Source of the DNA: Paragordius varius
Taxonomy: Eukaryota > Nematomorpha
Reading direction: 5' to 3'
Assembly: GCA_964247055.1 (NCBI GenBank)
Contig: OZ176052.1
Span: 1-64,000, forward strand
DNA: 64,000 nt
Made by a program: the position numbers and the translations under genes. Within the stretch, counting starts at the first letter, position 1. Every line of letters starts with the position of its first letter. Under the pieces are notes generated by a model, which was not told the DNA's origin, ran no database searches, and was given only the letters and a program-made list of their open reading frames with translations. This document shows positions 12,115 through 23,660 of the stretch, piece by piece.

Positions 12115-14362
12115 CATTAAATTCTGCTAAAAGTGGCTAAACAACATCCATCTGAAATTCAAAAATAAAACAACCAATAAATTTAAAAAATACAGTATAT
12201 CCCCTAGGTATAAATAAAGGATTTTTTATAAGAATCAACTCAAAAGTAAAGCCTAATAATTACTCGAAAGAACGAAAAATAACAATAAAAATATAGCCTA
12301 TCTAAAAGCCAAAGGTTTAAACCACGGAATGCCTTTTTTAGTATTTTTTTAAAAATTTTTTATACGTATTAAAAATTAACTTGAAAAAAAGGCGGAATTT
12401 TGGCCTTTAAGTCCGTACTATATTTTTCTCTCTGATATTTTAATGACATATTTATATTCAAAAAATAGAGTTTAAAAAGCTTTATATAATGATATTAAGT
12501 TTATAATATAATAACATTTTAATATAAAGTTATATTTGATTTTCTCTCGATTTTCTCCTGTTTTTGAAAAATTGAAAACCTTTAATATTTCCAAATTCTG
12601 ATTGGCGGGATCAAAAAATTTTTCAGATTCGGTTTTAGAACACTGAAATCAGTCATAATTTAAAATTTTGAGTGGTGGTGCTCAAAAATGTCCAAATTTG
12701 TCGACTAGTGTTATTTAATTCATTAATTACTATTTTCTCATATTTATAATTGATGTAAAAGCTAGATATTTTTGTAAGATGTTTCTATCATGTTTTTACA
12801 GTACTAAATCTTAAAATGACATAAGATAAGCGTTTTATTTTACTCAACCATTGTTAGGTGTTGCTCAAGCACTGTAATATATTGCAAATTTGTAATTATA
12901 TAGTTTATGTAAGAATCAAGGTTGAAAAAAGTATGTTTGTTGTCTAATGTCTATAATTTTATTTTAACTGTCATTTTTTCTGATGAATAAAAACCGGAGA
13001 GAATATAATCTTAAACGAAAAGCTTTTTTTACGAATGTTATATACGCTTAAAAAGCATATGCGATGGCTTTATCCAATATATAATATAATGTTGTATATT
13101 ATTGATGCCAATTTGTTGATTGAGTTTTGGCCTTATTTAATTATGCAAATTAACTAAATACACAAAATAACATTTTTTTGATGATATCATAACAATGATG
13201 TAACATTAATTTTATTTGACGTTTTTTTGTATATTTTTTCAAAATATTATGCATAAAATCACAATTATTATTGGAACCATTATTCTCTTTTTGGCTTCTG
13301 TCAAGTGATATTTTATTTATAATTAATTTATTATAATGATTTCAATAGAGTTTAAGTTAGATATAGCAGATTATAAAGATCGAGTCAACACATTTTCATT
13401 AAAAAAAATTTTGCATTTTTATTTTTGGAAAAGTATCAAATTATGTACAATTTATTTGATACAAAGATAGTAAAAAGGTGCGGACTACTTTTTTAAAATA
13501 TTTTTATATATCATTAACTGGATCTAAACCGGAAAGTTTCAAAGGAACAGGCAAATTTTATTATTACATTGGTTTTAGTTCTAACACTGATCACAATTCG
13601 AAAACTCTAATTTAAATTTTATTAAATTAGATTAGTTCAAATCCACAAGATAAGTCCATTTCAAATTGCAAAAAGATAATTGGACAAAAATATATTCAAA
13701 CTTTTAAAACATAAAAATGATTATGATTTAAATATTTTTTAAATGAAAGTCAAAAAATTATTATATCCCATTGTATATTATCTAAATCAAAATGTCAAAC
13801 CTTTAATGGGCGGCGCGAGCCGCATTTGAAATATGCAGGGGCATGAATAAATATTTTATTAGATTCCAAACACAAAAATATATTTTCACGTTCGTGGCGA
13901 CGGGGACAGTCCTAAATGTCTATTTTTTTTTGTATTTCATGAGCATATTTTTACATATATCCAAAATTTGCGTGGGCCGTACATATTATCTCGGAAGCCA
14001 CATGTTGTATGCCCTCATCAAATTATTCCCTTAAAAGGTAAAAAAACTTTAAATTTGGCACTGCGGATTTCGAAATCTTTATATTTTAGATAAACACGAT
14101 TTTGGGGATAAAAAAAATGTTCGTGACTTGGAATTCGAGCAAAAAATCAAAATTTATTTTTAACAAAGATAAAAATGGTAAAAAAATATTTATATACATA
14201 TGATAGCGATTCAAATGACCCACATAAAAGTTGGTATTCGAATATTTTCTTTTAAATCAAAAATAAAACTTTAAAATGTGACCAAAGCGTCACATGATTC
14301 AATGGTAGACTAATGAAAATATAAATAATTATTTGTGTGTGTGTGTGTTGAGGACTGATATC
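12115..14362. other. AT-rich intergenic DNA with a GT microsatellite
   Basis: No gene is supported here. A short GT run lies at 14334-14349. One slightly GC-richer patch at about 13800-14000 has an open frame (13843-14034) with no recognisable motif. Confidence 0.6.
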
Positions 14363-14370
14363 CTTTATAG

Positions 14371-16688
14371 CAGTGGTACTCACCAAAAAAAATTTAACGG
14401 GCCAAATTAAATATATATTTTTTTCGAGGGCCATGAACTTTATACTGGCAAATATCCTATAGCTATTTGACACATATGCACATATATAATACTTTAAATC
14501 AGCGCAATGATTTTTTAGCGGATGTAATCCAACTAAAAACTCGTTTTTCACCATTTAGTTTAAAAAATTAAAATATTTTGATAACAACATTTATTTTGAT
14601 ATTAACCAAAAATTTTTAACAAATTTGGTTTCGCCTCCTGACAGGCCAATCTTAATACGTCGTCCATATGATCATCGGTTATGCGATTTCTATCTGTATT
14701 CTTGACATACTTCATCTTTGAATATGCCGTCTCAAACGTGTAGGGTAGGGAAAAACAGTTAGGATAACTTGAGCACATTTTTTTATATTTTCATATTTAT
14801 TTGGGACAAAAACTCTACATATATTTCTAATTTACGATTCTCCTTGAATATAGCCTGCATATTGAAATTATATTTAAAATCTACGAATTTTTCAATGATA
14901 ACCTGATCAAAACTGAAATGCTCAGGTTGCTTAATATTGGATATATCCATATGCCAGGGATTTTCAACGAATTTTAAGCAATATATAATTTCTTTATTCT
15001 TGAAATCTGAATTTCATCTCATTAGATAAAATTAAATATTTGTCTATGATTAAATTAATCTCCATTAGCAAATTGGATTATTATTTATTTCCCTTGACTG
15101 TATTTTAAACACTAAGTTTATAAGTGTCACAAAAGTAGGCTAATAAAACCCACGATTCGTCACCATTAATTTCCTCGTCAAACTTTCTGTTATCATTTAT
15201 AAATAATATTTCATGTCTTAAAACAAAACTATCATCTCACAGTGGTATAAAGATATAATCAAACTCACTGTGGATATCTTTCAGAGGGTTTTTGAATTTA
15301 CGGCGGTACAATCTCTGCCCCTGTGGTTTACTATGTCCACAACCCTTTTAAATTACTGAGAATTGAGTATTCATTTTTACACTCGAAACCAGGTTCTTAT
15401 GAATAAAGCAGTGAAATGATCAAATATTTTGCAAATTATATTTGTTTCTCAAAAGAGGAATAAATCCTTTGTTTCCAATCATAGAGGGACAGCCATCTGT
15501 GCAGATCGAAACCAATTTTTTTATAGATATACCATTATTATCGAAAAAAATGCTAATTATTCGAGAAAATCACTCTCTTTCGTGGTATTATATATTGGTA
15601 AAAATAAAAAATATTCCCCGTTGATAATGTTGTCATTGCAAAATCTTACAAGAGCACACACTGTGGAGCTGAACTAATATCAGTGCTCAATCAATAGCAA
15701 TACTAAAATATTTGCAGTTTTTCAGAGCCAATAAATATATTTAGATAATGCGTCGATCACATGTTGAATCAGAAAGTTGAAGTATTTTATTTTGCCTCAT
15801 GATTAGATCTTTACTATGGAATTTATCAAATAAAAAAGTGCAACCATTTATTAGACATTCTTTTATTAGTTGACAGTAAACGGTTTCATATTTTTTTCTA
15901 AAATATAGCAAATTTCATACGAAGTTAATGTTACACTTGGGAGAAAGCTATGTACATAATAGATTTTTCTTCCTGGTATATTCCTTAATCTTTTATTCGT
16001 TTCTTTCCTCATGATTTTCTGGTTTGTGAGAATGCTGGATTGCAAAATGTCTTTCAATATTGTATTTTAATTATGTTGTCCCTACATATGAGGCAATTGA
16101 CATTTTTATTTAAAACGACAAAATTTTTTTCATCCCATTCTCTTTTTAAAAGGAGCGATTTTCATCGGATAATTTATGTTTTTCAGCATTAGGTGTCATC
16201 CTTTGAATTTATGTTTAAATATTGTGTAAATTTTTTTCAAAAAAATGGGAATATAATTTGAATTATGCAATAAAAAAACAGATTAAAATTTAATGATGTG
16301 AGTTATATAAAATGATGCAGGATAGCAATGAAAAGAATAAGTTTATGCAAGTTTGAGTGAAAGGATTGCTTAAATACAAAAAAGGAATTCAATAATTTTA
16401 AAATGGAAAAGAAAATAGAATGCAGAAACAAAAACAAAAACAACGTGTTCCAAAATTTTGAAATCATTTCAATGTAGGGAAATTTTCCTACATTTCAAAT
16501 TGGATAAAAATGAAAATACCAAGTAAATCTAAATAAAATAAATTAATATTAAACTAAGCGAAAATCCGATTATGTGTATTTTAAAATTTCATCAAAAAAA
16601 AAATTTAAGTATCAATATGGTCATAGGGCAATTTTAAAGCACTCTTAGGGCCGCATGCGGCCCGCGGGCCGCGGTTTGAGTATCACTG
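14371..16688 (-). mobile_element. hAT transposon, complete ends, inactive
   Basis: The left end is CAGTGGTACTCACC at 14371 and the right end is GCGGTTTGAGTATCACTG at 16688, forming imperfect terminal inverted repeats of the hAT type. An exact 8-bp target duplication, CTTTATAG, flanks it at 14363-14370 and 16689-16696. The size is 2,318 bp. Just inside the right end is a GC-rich stretch (GCATGCGGCCCGCGGGCC) typical of animal hATs of the Charlie/Buster type. The transposase runs on the minus strand and is broken. Confidence 0.92.
14595..16170 (-). pseudogene. hAT transposase pseudogene (GTF2IRD2-like)
   Basis: At the N-terminal end (about 16165-16075, minus strand) the reading is PFKREWDEKNFVVL followed by NCLICRDN, the start of a BED-type zinc finger as found in GTF2IRD2-like hAT proteins. 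The finger continues in another frame. At the C-terminal end (about 14735-14600) there is YTFETAYSKMKYVKNTDRNR followed by ITDDHMDDVLRLAC, a clear hAT dimerisation region. Much of the middle has decayed into stops. The length fits one former full-size transposase. It is not functional. Confidence 0.85.
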
Positions 16689-16696
16689 CTTTATAG

Positions 16697-17884
16697 TGTC
16701 AGAAACCGACGCAATTTTTATTCTTATGACACGTTAAAAAATAATTTTCCATATTTTTTAATAATTTTTTTGGCCAAATTTGGTGTACTATATTAGATTG
16801 TGATAATAAAGAAGTTTTCAATGATAAAAACATCAATGTACCGATTTTTTCTGTTAGTATACATTTGCACTTATTTTAAAAAATCATATTATCTTATTCG
16901 GTAAAGAAAGGGTGAATTTAAAAATAAATAAATTATTATAAAATTTATAAGCAATAAATAAACATAGTTACTGTTTCAAAAAAAGAATTAATCATAAATA
17001 ATTGTATTGCTTCATGCACTTCATTGTAAAGTTCGGAATATTCTATCTTAGCCGAATAAACTATATATAATATTAATGTAAGGTTTATTTGACCCATATA
17101 TTAAAAATTAATAATATTATCGCTAAAAATCCTCTAAATTATGACTTATGGTTTTTTTGTACTTTAAACGAATTTTGATTTTATATCCTAGAACGATTCT
17201 AGAATAATAGATAGTATTACAAAATAATAATCATTTTGGGATAAAATTAAAAATATGCATACTATGGTCCTTTGCATTTTTTGGAGAAATATAATGAAAA
17301 ATTGTTATTTTTTAATTTTAATGCTGCCAAAAAAATACTAACAAAATGCTTTTGATAATATTTTGACAGCAATTCTTTTTATTCTTTAGGTGTTTATAGT
17401 GGTTCTTGTTAAATTTATAACTCTAGGATTAACAGTCTAAAAAGTAAAAGCTGTATTTCTAAATAATTTTAATGATTAATAACCTTGTTTAACACAAATG
17501 GCTTTGTAGGTCGCATTTTAAGCTTAAATAATGTGCACTTTATATATGGGCATTCAGAATTTTTAGATTTCAAACATAAGACTTCAAATAAAATATAATG
17601 GAATTCTACAATTATATTGCTTTTGGATAGTCCTATTTTAAAATATTGTCTTAATATCAATTTTATGTTTCATATTTCTAAATAGTTTTATTATTTATAT
17701 AACAAATTTCAAGATTCTGGATAAATGCTAACATATTGTGAATATCGTTTATTTAAATCCACAATAATTTTGATCAGATTCTAAAAGCCATATCTAATAA
17801 AATACCAAAAATTAAACCATCCTTTGACCTAATTTACTTGCATTATATAATATGTATATATATAATGTTAAACTGATTGTGCAG
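16697..17884. other. AT-rich DNA upstream of the IGFBP-like gene
   Basis: The first exon of the downstream secreted-protein gene is expected here or further left, but I could not identify one with a signal peptide and a compatible splice donor. Confidence 0.5.
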
Positions 17885-18410
17885 GGGTTTGAGCTGTCCA
17901 TGTCAAAGGCAAGTTGATAAATGTCCCGATCAAAAGCCTTTAAACTGTAAAGGAGATATTTCCACTGATGCTTGTGGCTGCTGCAAAGTTTGTGCCAAAG
18001 TACATATTTAATTAAATTTTATATTCTTCTTTCTCTGTCTTCTAAATAAATTAATAATTAGGTTGAAAACGAGAAATGTAGAGGCCCGTTTTGGATAAAT
18101 GGTCGCTGCTCGTCGGGTCTCATATGCCTATTGCATAAAGATTACGACTTTAATTCTGATGGGATTTGCAAAATAGCGAGGCCAAGGGTATCTTTATTTA
18201 TATATACATTTTTTTTGCAATTTTTGGTGTATCAATTTTTCAATTTTCCAAATTAATTATCATCATAAATTTATAAATTGATTATCTGTCACATTTTCTT
18301 TTGCTCAGAATCTTGGGGAACCGTGTGGAGATGTTGAACAACAAGGGCAATGCAAAAAGAACTTAAAATGCTCAGGCCAAAAATATCAAACAGGTGTTTG
18401 CGTCAAATGA
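17885..18410 (+). CDS. secreted IGFBP-domain-like cysteine-rich protein, 3' exons
   Basis: Three exons join in frame: 17885-17999, 18062-18187 and 18309-18410 (stop TGA at 18408). Splice sites are ordinary (TGTGCAG acceptor, GTACAT and GTATCT donors). The first exon encodes a dense cysteine pattern ending in DACGCCKVCAK, the C-x-C-C-x-x-C hallmark of the IGFBP N-terminal fold. The second gives CRGPFWINGRCSSGLIC, and the third a second small module from GEPCGDV to GVCVK. Such proteins are secreted. Family members bind insulin-like ligands or act as small signalling or defence factors; which applies here is unknown. The first visible base is the last base of a split codon, so at least one upstream exon with the signal peptide is missing. 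Polyadenylation signals lie about 290-300 bp downstream. Confidence 0.82.
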
Positions 18411-18696
18411 AATATGATCCTTGGCCATCCACTTTTGCAATGATATTAATAACAAATGCTACTTTTATGCCTCAAAGACCATTATTTTGGAAATAGTTTG
18501 TGCTAACTACAGTGTTTTAAATTATATTTAATGATATATAAATATTATCCATCTTTTGTAGTAAGTGCATTTAAATTTACCACATTAAAAACAATAGTTC
18601 TTTAATGTCGTCTGCTTAAATATTCAATAGTCAGTTATGTATGTATATCAGAGCAGCATTAAAAGTTAAAATATATCTTTAATAATTTTACTCTTT

Positions 18697-18715
18697 AATA
18701 AAAACTGTCAATAAA
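18697..18715 (+). terminator. polyadenylation signals of the IGFBP-like gene
   Basis: Two AATAAA hexamers, at 18697-18702 and 18710-18715, in the expected orientation about 300 bp after the stop codon. Confidence 0.55.
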
Positions 18716-18869
18716 GCTTATAACTATGTATGGTGACCGGGAGAACGAAACAGTTGCGTAATCTTTTTTGGTTTCAACTCCTGCACCTTATTCATTTGTC
18801 TATCGCCTCCCTACCCAATCATATTCTCTTTCTGCTATCAGAGGTTAAAAATCATATCCCGAAATTTTA

Positions 18870-19215
18870 AGACCCAAAATGTTAATGGATGACAGAGAAG
18901 AAATACCGATTTCGAAAGGGGTCAGACAAGGGTGCAGCCCATCCCCTTATCTGTTAGATATGTGCACAGAAATGATAATGATAATTGGATGGTCAAATTA
19001 TTGGAGTAAAATAGGATGGAAAACATCAATAACCTAAGGATTGCAAATGATACCACCCTTATAGCTGAAAGATTAGGAATAAAGGTTTGAGCTATGTATG
19101 GTTTTATTCTTAACTTGATAAAACCGAAACATTAAGCATTGGGGAAAAGCCTACAATTCTTATAGATGGGCTGAAAATAGGGTATTAGTTAAAATTTTTG
19201 GGTGCCCTAGAAGAT
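18870..19215 (+). pseudogene. non-LTR (LINE) reverse transcriptase fragment, dead
   Basis: Plus-strand translation in shifting frames shows EIPISKGVRQGCSPSPYLLD, equivalent to the conserved I-x-x-G-V-R-Q-G-C-P-L-S-P-Y-L-F block of LINE polymerases. Then, near 19025-19075, comes NNLRIANDTTLIAE, where the catalytic Y-A-D-D reads I-A-N-D. Loss of that motif and several stops show it is inactive. Only about 350 bp of the polymerase palm survives. The clade cannot be judged. Confidence 0.82.
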
Positions 19216-19741
19216 AATATTTAATTAAATATATTGATTTGTCCATAAAATTAGCAACAAAAAGGTTAAAATAGATGAAAGTATTGGATGTGATTCTCAA
19301 AGCGTTTTTCAATACAATTATTTTAGTTTACTAGACTTATATTACCAGCGGATTCAGATAATCTACCTAAAATACTTGCTACAAATCCATAAATAAAATC
19401 AATAAATTTGAGTTTTTTCAAGCATTTTTAAAAATATTTTTTGGATTAATACACAAATAGGACGTAAAACTCATACAAATTAAAACGTCAGAGAAATGGT
19501 GGTTATTTTAAATTAATATATTGATTTTTAAACTTGTATACAAACACTCATTTCAGTCCTTCAACCGAATTAGCGTCCTTGGTGAGCCCATACTTATTGA
19601 AAATCAAACATTATACAAAACATAATTGAAATTATTGCAAATGTTTGTGCCGAAATGTAAAAAAAGGTTCATTGATAATTCTTATTTTATGGATTAACCT
19701 AAACCCCATTTAGGCAGCATGACATGTGTGCATTATAAATA

Positions 19742-20069
19742 TACCATTTACAATTCAAATTACCCTTAAACAATACAAATTCACCCTTGAACAATTCAAA
19801 TTCACCCTTGAACAATTCAAATTCACCCTTAAATAAAATATATGTTTTTTGAGATAAAAAATTACCTATATTTTAATATATTTTTTAAAAATAAAAAATT
19901 TTTTTTAATTAAAATAATACTGAAAAAATAATAAATTATGCCATAAAGATATATTTCATATAATTAATGAGTTATATTAGTTCGAAAACACATAATTTAT
20001 TTTTAGGGTGAATTTGAATTGTTCGAGGGTGAATTTGAATTGTTCGAGGGTGTTGAACTGTAAATGGTA
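19742..20069. mobile_element. MITE with TACCATTTACA ends and 21-bp subterminal repeats
   Basis: The ends TACCATTTACA (19742) and TGTAAATGGTA (to 20069) are inverted repeats flanked by TA. Inside the left end is a 21-bp unit, close to CAATTCAAATTCACCCTTGAA, in about four tandem copies (19751-19832). Inside the right end are about two and a half copies of its reverse complement (20005-20060). A second member of the family is at 57871-58440. There is no coding capacity. Confidence 0.8.
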
Positions 20070-20071
20070 TA

Positions 20072-21094
20072 TAAAAAAATGGAAAATAGCTGAAAATATA
20101 AATATTAAATGTGATTTTAATGAAAATTAACTTTAATTTTAGCAAAATGAAAAAACACGATATTTTGCAGAAATATAATAAAATAAACACGAGCAATTCT
20201 ATGGAACATTTTTTAAAATAAATTTTATTTAGATATTTTAGCTTATTTATATAATAAAATAAAAACATAAAATTGAAACCATCTCTTTCAGTTTTTTGTG
20301 AATATTAATTTAAACATGGTTTGGGCTAACTAGTACTACCAATTTGAATCAAAATATTAGTATTCTATAAAAATACATGTGAGACTAGATAGTACATCAT
20401 ATTTAACAATATTATATTTTATAACCAACGTTTTATATACATACTTTGTCAAATTTTAAGGATTCGTACGTCTGCTGGAGATATGATTTGGAAAAATATC
20501 ATAGGCTTTGAATTCAAAAAACCTTGGGAATAAAAGCCATTTAAAAGAAATAAAAGAGTCCATACTAGAACTTAAATATTTGGCATAAATCCAAATTTTA
20601 CCTTATATTTATAATATTGGGAAACCTCCCAAGATAGCTAAATTAATTTTTTTAATCTTTAAGGAATTTTTGGTTATTTGCATCTTGTTTGCATGTTATT
20701 ATTCGCTCTGGAAGTTTTCCATTATAATGCGTTGTTGGGCCAGTGCTTAAAACACAGTGAGAGATTAATTTTATTAGGAGCTTAATAATATCCAATAATA
20801 AGACATCCATTTTTTATTGATTTAACCTATTCAAATTAGTTAGATATTGTTCTATATATAATACAAATTGTAGTGATGAAAATATATTCATATTTTTAAT
20901 GATGCATATAACTTATTTATTAATTTAAAAGTTTATTTTGTTCGTATCATGCAAATACATCATGGATAATCTTTAATTTACATTTGTGTTGATTGAAATC
21001 ATGTAAATTACATTTTTATATAACTCTATTTTTCTAATAAATGCATTATTTTCATATCTTTATCCTATAGCATAATATCTAATATAACATTGGA
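20072..21094. other. AT-rich intergenic DNA, nothing recognised
   Basis: No coding or repeat structure seen by eye. Confidence 0.5.
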
Positions 21095-21169
21095 GGCACC
21101 ACCAAGATTTAAACCCAGATTGTTGGATTTAGAGTCCAAAGTGCAATAAACATGACAATCTTAAAGGCC
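21095..21169 (-). pseudogene. tRNA-Gln-like sequence with CTA anticodon, decayed
   Basis: On the minus strand the sequence ends TGGTGGTGCC and contains TTGGA-CTCTAAA-TCCAA, a perfect 5-bp anticodon stem with a 7-base loop. The T-arm reads CTGGG-TTTAAAT-CTTGG, with wobble pairs and the normally invariant C of TTCAAAT changed to T. The acceptor 5' strand (GGCCTTT) no longer pairs well with the 3' strand. The layout resembles tRNA-Gln (CTG), with the third anticodon base changed to give CTA, which would read UAG. The weak acceptor and T-arm make a functional tRNA unlikely. Confidence 0.5.
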
Positions 21170-22094
21170 ATACGTTTACGACAGCCAGCACAAAACCTCT
21201 GATACATTCATGCATCCGTTTGCAACAAATGCGAAAAACCCAACAGCTCCGCTAAAATGTATGGAACGAAAAACGCTTCCAAGAGCATGTTCGATCGCCA
21301 GATCCATATAATAATGTCGATGTGACCATGGACAGTTAAAAAGATTATAAACAATACAGAATATCTTCAAGTCGGGAGCCCCGAACATTTTTTAATCTGA
21401 TTAGATATCGTTTAATACCGTATACAGATCAGCCATTATTTTTATGCATATTTGACTTTCAAAAAATTGGTGGCTAAAAAACTTATCAATCTTAATCTAT
21501 TTTTATCGTTTTCCATAAGGCTTCAAAATATTATAAAATACTTTTTATGAAAATCCGCCATACCGTTTTCAAAAAAAATTATTTATGTCATTATCTAGAA
21601 TATTATTATCGAGCAATCTTAAAACTTTGTTGCTTTTTACCATTTTAGGCAAATAGTTTTTGGAGTTTAATTAAAAAAAAAATATAAAATTTTATTTTTC
21701 TTTTATATTTTATGATAATTTTAACATTTTAGCTTCTATTAAAAAAACTCTAAGGAAGATAATAACCAAAAACATCTGAAGATTTCAGAAAATCGATGGA
21801 AAAGGAAACATCAAATATGCAACATCTGCACCATACCGTTCAAAGACAATAGGAATTGTGGTGGGTAGTATCCGTTAAAACGCCTTATCGGTCAGTAGAA
21901 GCAAGTAACACCACAACACATTTAACTGTCCAACGCTACTATTTCAAAAATGCAATCAATTACGTAGTTAAAATGCAAACAATCATATTTTTTAAGCGAT
22001 TTCCCAAACCTGTTATACGATGAACATAAGTGACTGCATACAAAAATAAATAATCTTTATGGTGACGGGAAAGAATCGTTAACATAAACAGTAA
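21170..22094. other. mixed AT-rich DNA with GC-richer relic patches
   Basis: Patches at about 21170-21400 and 21780-21960 are GC-richer than their surroundings and may be old coding relics. I recognise no protein in them. Confidence 0.4.
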
Positions 22095-22319
22095 CTCGGA
22101 ATACTTTGAGGTGAAAATCAAAATTATGCCAAAACATAGCGGACAAGGTAAAAGAGTCAAAGATAAGATCCAGCCCGAATTCCAAGATGAAGATGTATAA
22201 ATTTATGAAAAAGATTTCGCCGCATAACCCCCGACCATAACGTCCCGAACCTCGGAAGCTGATATAAAAGTCTCATCCACAGAACCACATCCAATAACAG
22301 CTTACCGAATGCCCTACAC
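22095..22319 (+). pseudogene. unknown decayed coding repeat, copy A 5' part
   Basis: This stretch, continued at 26398-26530 beyond a hAT insertion, is homologous to the minus-strand sequence at 27345-26985. Shared blocks include CAAAATTATGCSAAAACA, a TATGAAAA block, and protein-level NVPNLGS in one copy against NVPTLES in the other. Stops and frame changes mark it as non-functional in its present form. I do not recognise the protein. The piece ends in CCCTACAC, the first copy of the hAT target duplication. Confidence 0.55.
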
Positions 22320-22810
22320 CAGGGGTGACCAACCTTTTTTCCCGCGGCTAATTTTTTGGGAGAAAATTTTACGTGAGCACGTATGAATATTAAGTATTAA
22401 AAGTTTTATTTATTACTTTACCACATATATATATATCAAGGGTGGCCAACGAGGTGACCGCGGTCACTTTTGTGACCGCGACAACTCAAAAAATGACCGC
22501 TTGAAAATATTTTTTTTTAAAATTTTATTGATTTTTTTCGGATAGTTGGCTACTTCTGAGCGAATTTAAATTTAAAATACAAAAAAATACGGTTTAAATT
22601 AAAAAAATGTCTAAGAAAAGGGTGTAAAAAAATTATTTTTTAATTATAATTCATATGTTTTGGAGCATTTGCATTAAAACTTAAAATCAGTCATTTCCCT
22701 TGAATATATCAAAACTTTGAGCAAAGCTTATTCATAAATCAGAAGCATAATCGTGAAGTTAGATTTGATTTGATACTCCAAAAGTAGGTTTTTAAAACTT
22801 ATATTTTAGA

Positions 22811-23269
22811 ATGAGCCAAAAAAAGTTGTACAGATACAAGAAAGATTGGGAGCATGAATACTTTTTTATTATGATAAATGAAACATGCACCTGTTTAATA
22901 TGCAATAGTACTGTTGCTTTGCCCAAAAAGTCAAATATTGAAAGACATTATAGATCTCTGCATCCACATTACTCCAAAAACTACCCCTTACAAACTCAAG
23001 AACGCAACATTAAAGTAAAGGAATTAAAAGAACAATTATCCGCCTCACAAAATAGCATACTTAAATACAACTATAAAAATGCTCTGATTGCTTCATTCAA
23101 GGTAGCGGAAATACTCATTCGGAACAATAAGCCATCCCAAGATGGTAAAATATTTAAAGAAGCCTTTATTAGCGCTTGTCATATTTTATTTGAAAATTTT
23201 GATAACAAAAATAATATTATGACAGCTATTAAAAGCATAAGCTTATCGAGAAATACCGTTATCAATTAA
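22811..23269 (+). pseudogene. N-terminal half-fragment of GTF2IRD2-like hAT transposase
   Basis: A 152-residue open frame starts at an ATG. Residues 10-55 hold the BED-like zinc finger: W-E-x-E-Y-F-F, then C-T-C-L-I-C, and N-I-E-R-H-Y-R-S-L-H. Next come a helical linker and ISLSRNTVIN, the segment that in intact relatives leads into the catalytic core (usually ISLSRRTV). It ends at a stop straight after this point. The catalytic D-D-E core is absent, because downstream sequence is replaced by the hairpin element and deletion. Codon composition is AT-rich like the neighbourhood. As it stands it could encode only a DNA-binding finger with no transposase activity; a domesticated role is not excluded but nothing supports one. 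Confidence 0.8.
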
Positions 23270-23660
23270 CTAATAAACATTTAGAATCATGTTTGAGAAT
23301 TGCTTTGACTTCATTTGAACCTAATTAAGATAAACTTTCTGAATTTTTTCGCAGTCGGGCGTTTTAAATATTTTTTTCTTTATTAAATATGGATGTTTAT
23401 CGAGTTGTATCGCTTAGGAAAAAGCCGATTTACTAAAAAATATGTGGATAGAATTAAAACTGATACAATTTTAATGTACTCTTATTTATGTCAAATTATG
23501 GTTCTAAATTGGAATGCTATTTTTTATTTCTTTTTTTTGTATCATAATGTATTCTCCCCTGTAATTTCAAATTCATTGTTTAAATTTTTATATTGTAAAA
23601 TTTCATATAATAGAAATTTAATAAATAAATATTTTGAAGTGTTTTATGTTGGTTAAAAAA

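Noticed and set aside
13843..14034. Small hydrophobic open frame
   Set aside because: No motif and only ordinary AT-rich composition; insufficient support.
17293..17340. Short ATG frame with a hydrophobic start as the missing signal-peptide exon of the IGFBP-like gene
   Set aside because: It has no splice donor before its stop, so it cannot join the downstream exons.
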